64,000 nucleotides of DNA, taken from Adiantum capillus-veneris. Its lineage: Eukaryota > Streptophyta > Polypodiopsida > Polypodiales > Pteridaceae. Positions 32,907-43,239 of the stretch are shown here, piece by piece (the first letter of the stretch is position 1; every line of letters begins with the position of its first letter). Both the position numbers and the translations under genes were made by a program. Below the pieces are notes generated by a model, which was given only the letters and a program-made list of their open reading frames with translations, had not been told where the DNA came from and did no database searches. Location of the stretch: assembly GCA_014529385.2 (NCBI GenBank), contig CM043964.1, positions 2,292,497 to 2,356,496 of the forward strand, written 5' to 3'.

Positions 32907-33366
32907 TGTTCATAGAACTCTTGCAAATGCCGTCTTATATGCACAACAACAATCAGTCATGAAAAAAATGTCAACAAGAACCTGTTTATTGCATTTTTAG
33001 CCTCAAAAACAACTTTTCAGAGATCGTGAATGCAAACAAACATGTCAGCAAATAAGTAATCGTTGAATAGCTCTAGATCAAAATCAGATCCCTTACCTAA
33101 AGCTACTCCTACACATCATGTGGGGTTTTGCATTTATGAGTAGAAAAACGCTTCACTGCCACACACAGACTAGATAAGCCCTTTTCTCTCCGATACAACT
33201 ATTCTAAACTAACTAACTGTCAATCACGAAATACCCAGGCGAGACACACACTCCCTCGAACCTCTCTTTGATCCTTAGTTCCTATCTAAGATACAACGAA
33301 ATTTGGCGAACCAAATGGGATTTTACCTCGTAGGATTATTCAAAGGTCACCGACATAGGGCTCTCG

Positions 33367-33384
33367 TCCTAGACAACGGCGCCA
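33367..33384 (-). other. E1 primer-binding site
   Basis: The minus strand reads TGGCGCCGTTGTCTAGGA, the TGGCGCCGTTG-type PBS familiar from plant Ty3/gypsy elements, one base after the LTR end. It fixes the orientation of E1 and the inner border of its 5' LTR. Confidence 0.88.
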
Positions 33385-33385
33385 A

Positions 33386-34265
33386 TGTTGTCGTGCAGAA
33401 ACACTGCTCGCAAACGCTAATACAATGAGAACCAAGCCAACAACAAGCTGTCAACCTAGGACGGAGTTGATCCGCAGGCGCATGGAAACAAATAGTTGAT
33501 TGTCACTCAACTATTCGACCTTCTCTAGACAATCACTACCAAAGGAAATAATTCTAAAGCACTCTAATCATATTGAACTGCAATCTTTCCTACAACACTT
33601 CCGTTCACCGAAACATGGTCAAACATTGTCGATTCGTCACGAAAGTCAAGGATCCTACTCTACGCACCTAGAGGACACTTCCCTGAAGTTTCTAACCTAA
33701 TCCACAACCCGTAAACATATGGTGCAGAAATCGCGTATAAAGACAGGCCGAAATTTACAGGTCGTTGAATCTGGAAATGTTTATTCCTAAAGTGTAGTTC
33801 TACTCGCCATGAACGCAATGACATAAAGAAATCACAAAACGGACACACGGATAGAGAGAAAACTCACTCGGAAGCTCACGGAAGAGCTCTTCGCGAAGAG
33901 ACTGAAACCGCTCAAGCTTGGCGTCAAAGTGTAGCTCTTGCCGTTGCTAACACGATGGCGTAGTCACTTCCACAATGTAGTAGTCATAGCATGCAAGGGG
34001 AAGGGAAGAAGACCTCTCTCACTCTCACACACAGTACGCAGTCACCGTACGTTCAGATAAACCCCCAAAAATGATTAAAAAAAAGACCCTTAGGTTTACA
34101 AAAGATTGTCTTTTATACCTCAGCCTTGGAGGTGTCATCTCATCAAAATGAATTCTACTTCCTATCAGGGGTGTTGTTGAGTAGCGAATACAATGACATA
34201 TGTTTCAAAAATTATCTGGAGCCTGAAGAATTAATTACATTTAAGCTCATCGTGTGAATAGTACA
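33386..34265 (-). repeat. E1 5' LTR
   Basis: About 880 bp. On the minus strand it begins about TGTACTATTCACAC and ends GCACGACAACA. It contains a TATA-like GGTATAAAAGAC near 34105-34117 and a GAGTGAGAGA block at the likely transcript start. It aligns by eye with the E4 3' LTR: GTACTGTGT..GAGTGAGAGA, ATTTCTGCACC and CGCCTGCGG match in order. The outer boundary is inferred from the TG...CA rule and the abrupt start of E4 sequence. The 3' partner is outside the window. Confidence 0.72.
33732..33745. repeat. E1 palindrome half-site inside LTR
   Basis: CGCGTATAAAGACA, one arm plus core. The matching place in the E4 LTR (47315-47328) carries the E4-type arm instead. Confidence 0.75.
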
Positions 34266-34944
34266 AGAAAAATGGGATTTCGGATGCGGTTGATTTGCAG
34301 GTCAACAAAGAGATCAGAGTTAGCAACACAAGAAAAACAAGTATGGGTGCGGAGGGATAGAAGTGATATGGCTGACAAACCACAATACAACAGAAGCAGA
34401 CAGTTCAACCAAAAGACAAGGGAATAAAATAGATATGAATTCAAAGAAAATGCTCAGCAACAACTTAAATACGACTCGCATTTGAATCCTGAAATCGAAG
34501 GAACAGGAACTCCCTTCAGTACAAGCAACATCAGAAGGCAGAGACACACAACATACGAAACTGGTAAACCGGTTTATGTGGGTGCCAATCAACAACAAAA
34601 CAATGACAATCGAGGAAGTAGCAATACACCTACTAAAACCGGCAAAGCAAAGCTACAAATGGAAAGCAAAAGAGACAAAGTCTATGGCCAATTCCGCCAC
34701 GAAAATTCTCTGCAAGGAGACGACTACGGCCATATCAACAATAGCGGCAAACCAAGCGAATTTTACAAAAAAGACGATCAAACAAAGAGCGATAGAGTTA
34801 CAACTGCTACTTGCAAAGAAAATCGGCTGACCAAATCAACAACAAAAGGGAAACCTCGATGGCGAATGCCAAGAAGCATATTGCTTATACCTTCCTCTTG
34901 CACAACATTAAATTCTCCATGCATTGACCAAATATGCATTATAT
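34266..34944 (+). pseudogene. E4 Trp-Pro-Lys ORF
   Basis: Two overlapping frames encode KQVWVRRDRSDMADK, TPFSTSN, MWVPINNK and SYKWKAKE, parallel to E1 1283-2002 (QVWMRKDRNDMADK, TPFSTSN, MWMPISNK, KYQWKAKN). E1 and E4 therefore inherited the same post-integrase ORF. Basic, Gln/Asn-rich; function unknown. Truncated on the left by E1 and frameshifted. Confidence 0.65.
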
Positions 34945-35040
34945 AGGGCCACATTACACGGCCAAGCATTAGCACGAGTTTTCAACCCATGCACGACACA
35001 TAATCCGAGGCAATACCTTGTCGTCCCCTGGGAGGACTCT

Positions 35041-35059
35041 GGCTAGGAGGGGGGGAGGC
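35041..35059 (+). other. Internal polypurine tract of E4
   Basis: GGCTAGGAGGGGGGGAGGC, identical to the E1 tract at 1101-1119. The core recurs before the E4 3' LTR. Confidence 0.6.
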
Positions 35060-35487
35060 ATTCTCAAATGCGGACCCAATGGCAAAAAGAGAAAAAAAGG
35101 GCATGTTTTTTGCACAGATTTCAGGGTTGTCATTTGATTGCAAAATTTTCTGGACTAACCCAAGTACATATGCCCTTATATAGCATGAATAGACAAGTAT
35201 ATGGGGCCAAACGCCAAATCAAGCCCGTAGGTGTGTGTATATAAGTAAAAATAGTCATTTTTTGGGCGAAATATTGAAAAAACGGAGAAATCCGGCCATA
35301 AAAATTGCATGTGAGTGTATATAGTGTTTTGCAGTGATGTTTTTGATTTATTATGATTTTTGGAGATTTTTTGGGGTTTAATTTGCTATTTTTCTTTTAA
35401 TTTTACTAATTTTTGGCAGAAAAACTTCAAAAATACAAAAAGCAGGTGAAAAACGGTCGTAATGAAAAACAAAAAATATGGGGATGA
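35060..35487 (+). other. E4 spacer, left part (before E6)
   Basis: Noncoding AT-rich DNA following the internal G tract. It continues at 40991 after the copia insertion, with target duplication GATGA on both sides. Confidence 0.7.
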
Positions 35488-35753
35488 TGATGAGCGCGCG
35501 GCGGTGTGTGCAAGTGATAGAGCACGTGAAGATGTGCGCCTGAGGCTTGAAGCGGAGGGACTATGCTACAGAAGGGAAGCGCTAGTAGAACGAAGAGGGA
35601 GAGAGAGAGAGCTCACGTTTTTGGGGAAAACTCAATAAGTGAGTTTTGGGTTTTCCCACTTTTATTATAAGTGACCTTTAAAAAAATGTGTCAAGGTTCT
35701 GGACAAAGTATAAAAATGTACAAAAAGGGGTTATTTAGGCCTTTAACCCAACA
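35488..35753 (-). repeat. E6 3' LTR
   Basis: Begins TGATGAGCGCG and ends AACCCAACA on the plus strand; 266 bp. Confidence 0.95.
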
Positions 35754-35763
35754 ACCTCCCACT
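35754..35763 (-). other. E6 polypurine tract
   Basis: The minus strand reads AAGTGGGAGG(T) directly before the 3' LTR. Confidence 0.85.
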
Positions 35764-35806
35764 TAAAGGCATAAATGACACCTTTAAGTTAACCAACTCC
35801 CACCAG

Positions 35807-36231
35807 CTATATGCAATGCTCATGTTGAGCCTTAACAAGACTCTTGGTGAGAACATCTGCAGGGTTATCCTGTGTGTGAATCTTAGTCAAGGTGACTAGA
35901 CCATCCTCCAATACCTGTCGTATGAAGTGGTATCGCACATCAATGTGCTTTGTCCGTGCATGAAACATGGCATTCTTGGCCAAATAGATAGCACTTTGGC
36001 CATCACATCCCAAGACAGGAGTACTAGCAGGCATACCAAGCTCTTTGACAAGTCTGCCCAAACATATGGCCTCTTTAGAAGCCTCAGTGGCTGAATATAA
36101 GTAGTACTCAATGCCACAATTTTATGCAGTCGTGAACACCAAGAGACAACACCACCAGCAATAGCAAACACATAGCCACTAGTGGACTTCCTAGTATCCA
36201 AGTCACCTGCCATATCTGCATCACAATAGCC
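35807..36231 (-). pseudogene. E6 RNase H
   Basis: CDADMAGDLDTRKSTSGYVF (first Asp), GCDGQSAIYLAKN (Asp), TKHIDVRYHFIR and DNPADVLTKSL are the copia RNase H landmarks in order. The frame changes near 36080, and a stop precedes the YCDADMAGD block near 36232. Confidence 0.88.
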
Positions 36232-37419
36232 CTACAACTTCAGGTCACTTTTGCCATAGCATATACACCTAGATTGTGTACCTGACAAGTATCTCAAAAT
36301 GCATTTCACAGCTTCCCAATGTGCTTTGTCGGGATTGGACATGTATCTACTAACAACTCCCATCGCATGGGCAATGTCAGGACAAGTGGCAACCATAGCA
36401 TACATAAGAGAACCACAAGCTGATGCATAAGGGATTCCCTTCATAGCATTCATTGCCACGTCATCCTTTGGGCAATCGGCTTTGCTAAGTTTTGTGTGTG
36501 GAGGTAAAGGTACTCCAAGTGACTTAGCTTCAGCCATGTTAAACCTGTCAAGTACTTTAGCAATGTACTTTTCTTGAGATAAGAAGAGAAATTTCAGCTT
36601 TCTATCCCTCTTGATTCTCATGCCCAAGATGTGCTCAGCATCACCTAAATCCTTCATTGCAAAACTTGAATTCAGCTGACGTTTAAGAGCATCAATGGTA
36701 GACTTATGCTTCCCAGCAATCAACATATCATCTACATATAGCACAAGGATTATAGGACTTCCATCATTATCCTTCTTTGTATACAAACAATGGTCTGAAT
36801 GGCTGCGTTTAAAGCCTTGAGACAGCATAAAAGTATCAAACTTTTTGAACCACTGACGTGATGTCTGCCTCAAACCATACAGTGCCCTTCTTAGTTTTCA
36901 TACAAGTTCCTTTCTATCAGGAACTACAAAACCCTCAGGTTGCTTCATGTAGATATCTTCATCAATGTCACCATGAAGAAAAGTTGTTTTTACATCCATT
37001 TGATTCAATTCTAAGTCAAGCACTGCAGTGAGAGCAAAAAGGACACGCAATGTCGTAAGCTTTACAACAGGAGAAAAGATCTCTTGAAAGTCAATCCCCT
37101 CTTTCTGTGCATACCCTTTGGCAACTAACCTTGCTTTATACTTGGGCTTTCCATCAACACATTTGACCTTGTAAACCCATTTGTTAGGAAGAGCCTTTCT
37201 TCCTTTAGGCAATGGCACAAGATCCCAAGTATTGTTTGCATGCAAAGATTTGATTTCCTCTTGCATCGCAAGCTCCCACTTACTGCTCAACTCACATGAT
37301 TTTGCCTCTTTATATGTAAGAGGCTCTCCCTCATCTGTCAACATAACATGATGAAAAGAGGGGTCAAAGCACTGTATCAACCTTCTGACACGAGTAGACC
37401 TGCATACCCAACGATCTAC
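36232..37419 (-). pseudogene. E6 reverse transcriptase
   Basis: ELAMQEEIKSLHANNTWDLV, KYKARLVAKGYAQKEGID, VVKLTTLRVLFAL and LNQMDVKTTFLHGDIDE lie in the upstream frame. LVLYVDDMLIAG (YVDD) and YLSGTQSRCICYGKS are in 36232-36873. The frame is broken between 36873 and 36898, inside the usual ALYGLKQ region. Typical plant copia. Confidence 0.92.
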
Positions 37420-38517
37420 ATTCTCAGGAAGCACAGGTTCTACATCAGGAGGCAACTCGTTTTCAGCATGCTCATGCTGCTGAAAATCATTTTCAGCCAT
37501 GACAGGGAGCTGTCCATCCTCATTTGGAGCATCTAAATCATGTCCTACCTCTTCTGGCTCAAGGTTAACCGGCTGATTATCAATTTCAGCTTGCGGTAAT
37601 GCATCCTGAGGCTCTTTTTCAACATCAATAGGTGGCAAGAGAGGCTGAAATTTGACCGATTTCTTGTCAATTTCAGAAGATGTAGCATTTTTCAGCAATT
37701 TAGCCTCATTGAACACTACATCTCGTCTGTGTACTACCCTCTTAAACTGAGGTAACCATATCTTGTAGCCCATTTCACCCTCTTCTCCATAACCTAGGAA
37801 GAGTCCTTGGATGGACATGGCATCTAGCTTTGTCCTCAAGTCATTACGAACATGGACAAAAGCCTCGCAGCCAAACACTCTCAAATGATCATAAGAGGCA
37901 GGTTTGCCAGACCAAACCTCCTCTGGAATGTCATTTTTTAGCGTACTGTTAGGAGAGCGATTGCATACATGAACTACAGTTTTCAAAGCCTCTCCCCAAA
38001 ACCCACGAGGGAGATTAGCCGTGGACAACATGCAACGCACTCTCTCACATAAAGTATGGTTATACCTCTCAGCCACACCATTAGAAGATGGATTATAAGG
38101 AGAAGTCAACTCCCTTTTAATCCCATATTCTTCGCAATAATGCTGAAATTCAGCAGACGTGTACTCCCCCCCCGTTGTCAGATCTCAGACATTTAAGCTT
38201 ACTACCCTTTTGCGTGGTCACAAAAGCATGAAACCTCTTAAATGCATTAAATGTCTCACTCTTATTCTTTAACAAATATGCCCATCCTTTCCTAGTGCAA
38301 TCATCAATGAATGTAACAATTATGATGCACCACCAAAAGACTTAACAGGCATTGAACATACATCGGAGTGAATTAAACCAGAATAATAAGAAGACTTCTT
38401 TCGTTTACCATATAAACAGTCATTACAAAAATCTAACTTGGTGCCCTTTACATCAACCCTCTTCAAAGAGGAGAGCACATCAAGTCCCTTCTGGCTCATA
38501 TGGCCAAGTCTTTTGTG
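37420..38517 (-). pseudogene. E6 integrase
   Basis: HKRLGHMSQKG and FCNDCLYGK form the zinc domain (38400-38517). The second catalytic Asp lies at 38165-38185, where the plus-strand C run has eight bases, so the DNGGEY motif is shifted by one. NPSSNGVAERYNHTL carries the catalytic Glu. RVFGCEAFVHV and GLFLGYGEEGEMGYKIW follow. Several stops lie between 38150 and 38350. Confidence 0.88.
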
Positions 38518-39428
38518 TCACAACTCCAAATGAGAAGCAACTTCGGCCACTGCAAGAAACTTGCTAGGAAAAGCTTTGCCATGTAAATAGTACAATGTAC
38601 CACTCTTGCATCCCTTGACAATGAGCATTGATCCCTTAAGCAACTTCCATGAACCCCCAACAAAAATGGTTGTATAACCCTGTGCATCCATCTGGCCAAT
38701 AGACAATAGACTCTTCTTGATGCCTGGTACATACCTTACATCTTTAAGCATAAACTCTTGGCCATTGTTTAATGCCAAGTGCACAGTGCCCATTCCTTCA
38801 ATGTCACAAGCATGGTTATCCCCAAGGTAAACCTTGCCATACTTGCCTGCATGATAAGAAGCAAAACACTCCACATATGGAGTCACATGAAATGAGGCAC
38901 CCAATTCTACTATCCAAGACTGTGTAAGGCCATCATTTGTACTTAGCAATGCATCAATGACATCTCTACGTGAGATAATCATGTCTTCTGCATTTGCTAC
39001 AACAAAATCTGAGGGGCATGAAGCTGCAACCAAGATCTCCTCACTGTCGGATAACTCTGTGATAACCACACTAGAGGATACATTGATAGTCTCCGAATCC
39101 TTGGAGGAGGTACCTGCTGATTTTTCCCCTTTCTTATCCTCTGTCTTCTTCTTCTCCTGTGATTCCTTCTTTCTTTCCTGCTCTTTCTTGAAATACTTGC
39201 AATCTGGCTTCTTATGGCCTTTTCTGCCACACTGATAACAAGTCACATCCTTATCCCTAGACTTGCTTTTGCTCCTGTTTTGAGTCTTGGTACCTATATT
39301 TTGCTTCTGACTTCTGCCTCTCGCATTGTAAGCAGAACTGCCACCTTCCCCACCACTAGACTTGCGTCTAATTTCCTCATTTAAGATGGAGCCTCGTACT
39401 CCATCATATGTGAGGTTGGGGCTATTAC
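38518..39428 (-). pseudogene. E6 gag zinc knuckle and protease
   Basis: CYQCGRKGHKKPDC is a canonical knuckle near residue 75 of the open piece. The protease site reads SWIVELGASFHVTP, where copia elements have D-S-G-A. The catalytic Asp is therefore Glu and the Ser is Leu, and the enzyme should be dead. VRYVPGIKKSLLSIGQM and SGTLYYLHG follow in family order. Confidence 0.9.
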
Positions 39429-39935
39429 TCAAAGAAACCACAGCGTTTCCCAAGAGTCTGGCAAAGTCATCAACAAAAATATGGCTTTCAACTTTTCATC
39501 AAAAGGTTGAAGCCTAGTATCTTGTAGCTGACTCATAACACTGGTGAAAGCACTTAAGTGCTCAGAAGCCGACTTGGCTTCGTCAAGCATCATGTTCACC
39601 AGTTTGCGCATCAAATGCACCTGATTCACAGGGGTGGCACTCTCATAAGTGGCCTTCAACTTATGCCAAATTGCATGTGCAGTGTCCAAGCCCTTTATGT
39701 CCACCAGAATGTCATCGGTCACAGCCATTTTGATGTAGGCCTTTGCCCTCTTGTTGAGCTTGGCCCAATTCTCATCTAGCATATCCTCAGGCTTTACAGC
39801 CAAAAGGGCATCCTCACAATCCTTGAGGAACAAAATCCGCTACATCCTGTCCTGCCATAGGTCGAAACCTGTACCGTCAAATTGCTTGATTTCCATCAAG
39901 CTCTTGGCATCAGACGACGAGGATGTAGAGGCCAT
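39429..39935 (-). pseudogene. E6 gag
   Basis: Starts MASTSSSSDAKSLMEIKQF at 39935 and runs to a TAG near 39842 (QDRM-stop-RILFLKDC). It is then open from 39833 with the copia gag core (AHAIWHKLKATYES, HLSAFTSVMSQLQ, LLMTLPDSWETL). A one-base shift near 39445 moves to the next piece. Confidence 0.88.
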
Positions 39936-40181
39936 TTGCACGGATAAAAATGTAGCAGAAAGTGTCTACACAAAATCTAAAAATTTTCAGTGATCACAAT
40001 GTACTGCACGTTGCATACAATGTGCTAAAAATTTCAGCAATTAACAAGTATCCCCAATGCGTACTTGCATAAACCCACAAAAGGCGTACATAAACCTCAA
40101 TTTGTGTACATAAAAACAATCCAATGCAGAATTTTCCAGAATTTTCTGCAAATTTACTGTTCTGGCGCATTAATTTGCATC

Positions 40182-40747
40182 AAATGGACCTGTTTTGAGT
40201 GGGAAAAGCAAGGGGCATTCACGGGAATCGATTTAGAACACCTACGTTTTGCTGTTTTGACTTGTAATTTTTTGGTTTTTACCTGTTTTGACCTAATTTC
40301 AGCTTGTTTTAGAAACCCTAATCACCCTAGGTGACACCGAAAGCAAGGGGCTTCACGATGAAAGCGAAAACTTGACGCGAGAGAAGCCTTTTGCCTGTTG
40401 TCTAGCCTCCTATGCAAAGCTTCTAAAACCCTAATCTGGCTCTGATACCAGTTGATGAGCACGCAAATGGACCTGTTTTGAGTGGGAAAAGCAAGGGGCA
40501 TTCACGGGAATCGATTTAGAACACCTACGTTTTGCTGTTTTGACTTGTAATTTTTTGGTTTTTACCTGTTTTGACCTAATTTCAGCTTGTTTTAGAAACC
40601 CTAATCACCCTAGGTGACACCAAAAGCAAGGGGCTTCACGATGAAAGCGAAAACTTGACGCGAGAGAAGCCTTTTGCCTGTTGTCTAGCCTCCTATGCAA
40701 AGCTTCTAAAACCCTAATCTGGCTCTGATACCAGTTGATGAGCACGC
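40182..40747. repeat. 283-bp tandem duplication of E6 leader, PBS and LTR edge
   Basis: Copy 1 is 40182-40464 and copy 2 is 40465-40747. They differ at very few positions. Each unit ends with the PBS and the first dozen bases of the LTR, so the leader holds a second PBS (40438-40450) with a stub of LTR. Confidence 0.93.
40721..40733 (-). other. E6 primer-binding site (tRNA-iMet)
   Basis: The minus strand reads TGGTATCAGAGCC, complementary to the 3' end of plant initiator tRNA-Met, next to the 5' LTR. The duplicate is at 40438-40450. Confidence 0.95.
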
Positions 40748-40990
40748 GGCGGTGTGTGCAAATGATAGAGCACGCGAAGATGTGTAGGCCTTGAGGCTTG
40801 AAGCGGAGGCACTGTGCTGCAGAAGGGAAGCGGGGAGAGAGAGAGAGAGCTCATGTTTTTGGGAAAAACTCAATAAGTGAAATTTGGGTTTTCCCACTTT
40901 TATTATAAGTGACCTTTAAAAAATGTGTCGAGGTTCTGGACAACGTATAAAAATGTACAAAAAGGGGTTATTTAGGCCTTTAACCCAACA
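40736..40990 (-). repeat. E6 5' LTR
   Basis: 255 bp, same ends as the left LTR, with small indels in the GA-rich middle. Confidence 0.95.
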
Positions 40991-42168
40991 GATGATCAGT
41001 GACTATAGGACAACCTATGGTACAGTGGGGGTGCAATTATGAGACTGGAGCGAAAAGCGTGTTTTGGCCAAATTTTGACCGAAATGTCAAATTTCTCGTA
41101 AACTGGGCAAATGGAGTCCAAATCAAGAAATTTTTGAGCCTAAACCGCATCTCGCAAGAAGTTGGGAGCACATGTCAAATTTTTTGAAAAGTGGTTCGGG
41201 GACCCCCATTAGAAGAAATTTTCACTTCATTTTAAGCTCATTTCTACTATTGACCTTTTAGAGAGAGCTTCTGCCACCTAGAGCGAATGGAACTTCTAGA
41301 AGCTTCTATGACGCGCACGACTACCCGACAGACTCCAGACATGAGAGGTAGGCTCACCACCTTGAGCTTTTCGCGCATGTTTGTTGGTTTGTCGCGAAAA
41401 CTAGCGTAGGGTTCACACAGAAAGCGAGCGGTAGAGACCTACAGGTAGTCGCGACCACCTAACGGCTAACCCAAAATCAATGAGGCTTCATCGGCAAATT
41501 ACCCTAGTATAGGAGGCCACTTTTGGATGACCAAAGGCAGTAGAAAACCATCGGGGAAAACCCTAATTCCTAGAGCCCTGTAAGAGGCCACCAAATGGGA
41601 AATCGGCGAAAAGGCGCCCAAATGCTACCAAAACTCATGGGTAGGAGCATCTCGACATGCTCGAAAAGTCTACATAGCCCACATAACTTTACGGTGACCC
41701 GAAGTGGCACTAAACTTCAGAAACAACATCAGACACACAAAGCGTCAAATAGCTCTCGCGGCCAAACCGCATGTCCGTTTGCCACCAAACTTTACGAGCG
41801 GCTTTCCTAAACCATCAACAAACAAGTCCTATGGTGGTAGACCACCACAAGTCATCGACGACATGTAAATGGAACCACGGGTGCTTCCAGTGCGACAAAT
41901 TTTCAAATAGAGTTCCGGTGAAGCCAAAGTCAACAAAAAGCATACGGCAAGAATCCCCAAGAGATCGGGAAGCTATGGAGACCAACATCAAGAAATTTCA
42001 TTGCCGAAAAGCTCTCCAAAAGTCAGAAAATGACTCGGAGGCTCTAAAATCCACACATGGAGTTACTTTCTTTCAATTTGACTTTTTTGTTGAAATAATG
42101 CTTAAAAGGGACTCAGGGGGGCTCAAGGCAGGCACCAGTAGCACCTCCAACAAAAATATCATGAGGAG

Positions 42169-42188
42169 ACATCCTACGTGTAGGATGT
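42169..42188. repeat. E4 palindrome copy, one central mismatch
   Basis: ACATCCTACGTGTAGGATGT. Confidence 0.9.
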
Positions 42189-42451
42189 ATCAAGGCCATT
42201 TCTGGGCACCAACCCCAACATCTCTTATCACACAAAGTTTTTGAATAGCCTGTACATGTTAGCCACCAAGTTTCATCACATTTGGACAAAAATTGACCTC
42301 ATGTACACCAAAAAAACGCAAAGTCAGGGCATAGAGGCAATAAGGGGCCATAAACCTACCAAAACTTGTCCAAATCACATGAAACTTGCACAATACATTC
42401 ATGAGCACATTGCCAACCTATCTGTGTGGTCACATGCAAAAAATGATGAAA

Positions 42452-42477
42452 TAGACATCCTACGCGTAGGATGTCTA
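42452..42477. repeat. E4 palindrome copy, perfect 26 bp
   Basis: Core ACATCCTACGCGTAGGATGT flanked by TAG and CTA. Confidence 0.95.
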
Positions 42478-42737
42478 AATGACATTTTTGGCCCACACAT
42501 GGTGTTTTTCAATTCCAGATCTCTTCATATTACCTTCAAAAGCTCATATATCAAGTTTCAAGCCATTCCAATCACTTTTGGCCCCCAACACCTCTAAGAT
42601 ACACTTTTTGGGCCTAAAATCACTACACATGCTCTTACCAACACCAATTCTTGTCCAAATCAAAATCCAAGAGCAGGACCATGTTCCACATGCAAGGAGC
42701 TACCCACAGATCAAATCTCAAGCAATTTTGATGAAAA

Positions 42738-42761
42738 AGACATCCTACGCGTAGGATGTCT
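42738..42761. repeat. E4 palindrome copy, perfect 24 bp
   Basis: Core ACATCCTACGCGTAGGATGT flanked by AG and CT. Confidence 0.95.
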
Positions 42762-43023
42762 CCAACATGATATTGACCTACTGTGCAAGAAATGACCTCA
42801 TGGGAGCCATTACCATGGTGCAAGAAGCTCATATATCAAATTTCAACCCATTTGAATATCATTTGCCACCTGTCAGGGACATCCTACCCACTTTGTGAGC
42901 CTAAAGCCTGAATCTGCCCAAAAATGCACTTTTTGATGCCCAAACCCAATTCCAATCACATAGCCATGTTTCACACGCCAAGGGCCACCAGCCTGCCAAG
43001 TTTCACCAAAAGCTGATGAAAAG

Positions 43024-43072
43024 GACATCCTACGCGTAGGATGTCTAAATGACATCCTACGCGTAGGATGTC
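43024..43072. repeat. Two adjacent E4 palindromes
   Basis: 43024-43045 and 43051-43072, each a perfect 22-bp palindrome, separated by TAAAT. Confidence 0.95.
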
Positions 43073-43239
43073 TAAATGATAAATTTTGGCCAGAATGATA
43101 CTGTGAGCACATGCAGGGTTTTCCAAGTTCCTTTTAAGTTTTATTTTCAATTTTCAAGTCATTTGGATAGTTAGAACTCAGTTTCTCAGCTAATATTGAA
43201 AAAAATGCTAACTTCGGACTACTGAGTGCAACAGGATCC

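Larger units (their letters stand above)
32203..33366 (-). other. E1 leader with palindrome array
   Basis: Noncoding, between the E1 PBS and gag. It holds palindrome copies at 32207-32217 (half), 32323-32340, 32591-32614 and 32881-32906, about 268-293 bp apart for the intact ones. No ORF. Confidence 0.8.
1..34265 (-). mobile_element. E1: giant Ty3/gypsy LTR retrotransposon, left end outside window
   Basis: Read on the minus strand the parts come in order: 5' LTR (33386-34265), PBS, leader with palindromes, gag, protease, RT, RNase H, integrase, second protease, Trp-Pro-Lys ORF, internal G tract and a second palindrome spacer that runs off the left edge. E2 (5493-16179) and E3 (22100-32202) are nested in it. 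Without them at least 13.4 kb of E1 lies in the window. By comparison with E4, an ORF3 and the 3' LTR should lie to the left, so the full element may approach 20 kb (inference). Most ORFs carry stops or frameshifts, so it is not coding-competent. The pol sequence is of the Athila/Tat type without a chromodomain. Confidence 0.85.
35488..40990 (-). mobile_element. E6: decayed Ty1/copia retrotransposon
   Basis: Short LTRs (35488-35753 and 40736-40990), a 5-bp target duplication GATGA (35483-35487 and 40991-40995), an initiator-Met PBS and a PPT define the ends. The internal order gag, protease, integrase, RT, RNase H is the copia order. Stops, frameshifts and protease active-site changes make it inactive. 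Confidence 0.95.
40991..43239 (+). other. E4 spacer with palindrome array
   Basis: Noncoding. From 42169 on, five palindromes of the E4 type occur about 285 bp apart (42169, 42453, 42738, 43024), with a tandem fifth copy at 43051. The intervals share short phrases (GCTCATATATCAA, TTTCAA.CCATT), as if they were old tandem copies in which only the palindrome stayed intact. 40991-42160 shows no ORF of note and no clear repeat. Confidence 0.7.

Noticed and set aside
42169-43072. CRISPR-like array
   Set aside because: The repeats are palindromic and about 285 bp apart with one tandem pair. Spacer size and genome type exclude CRISPR.
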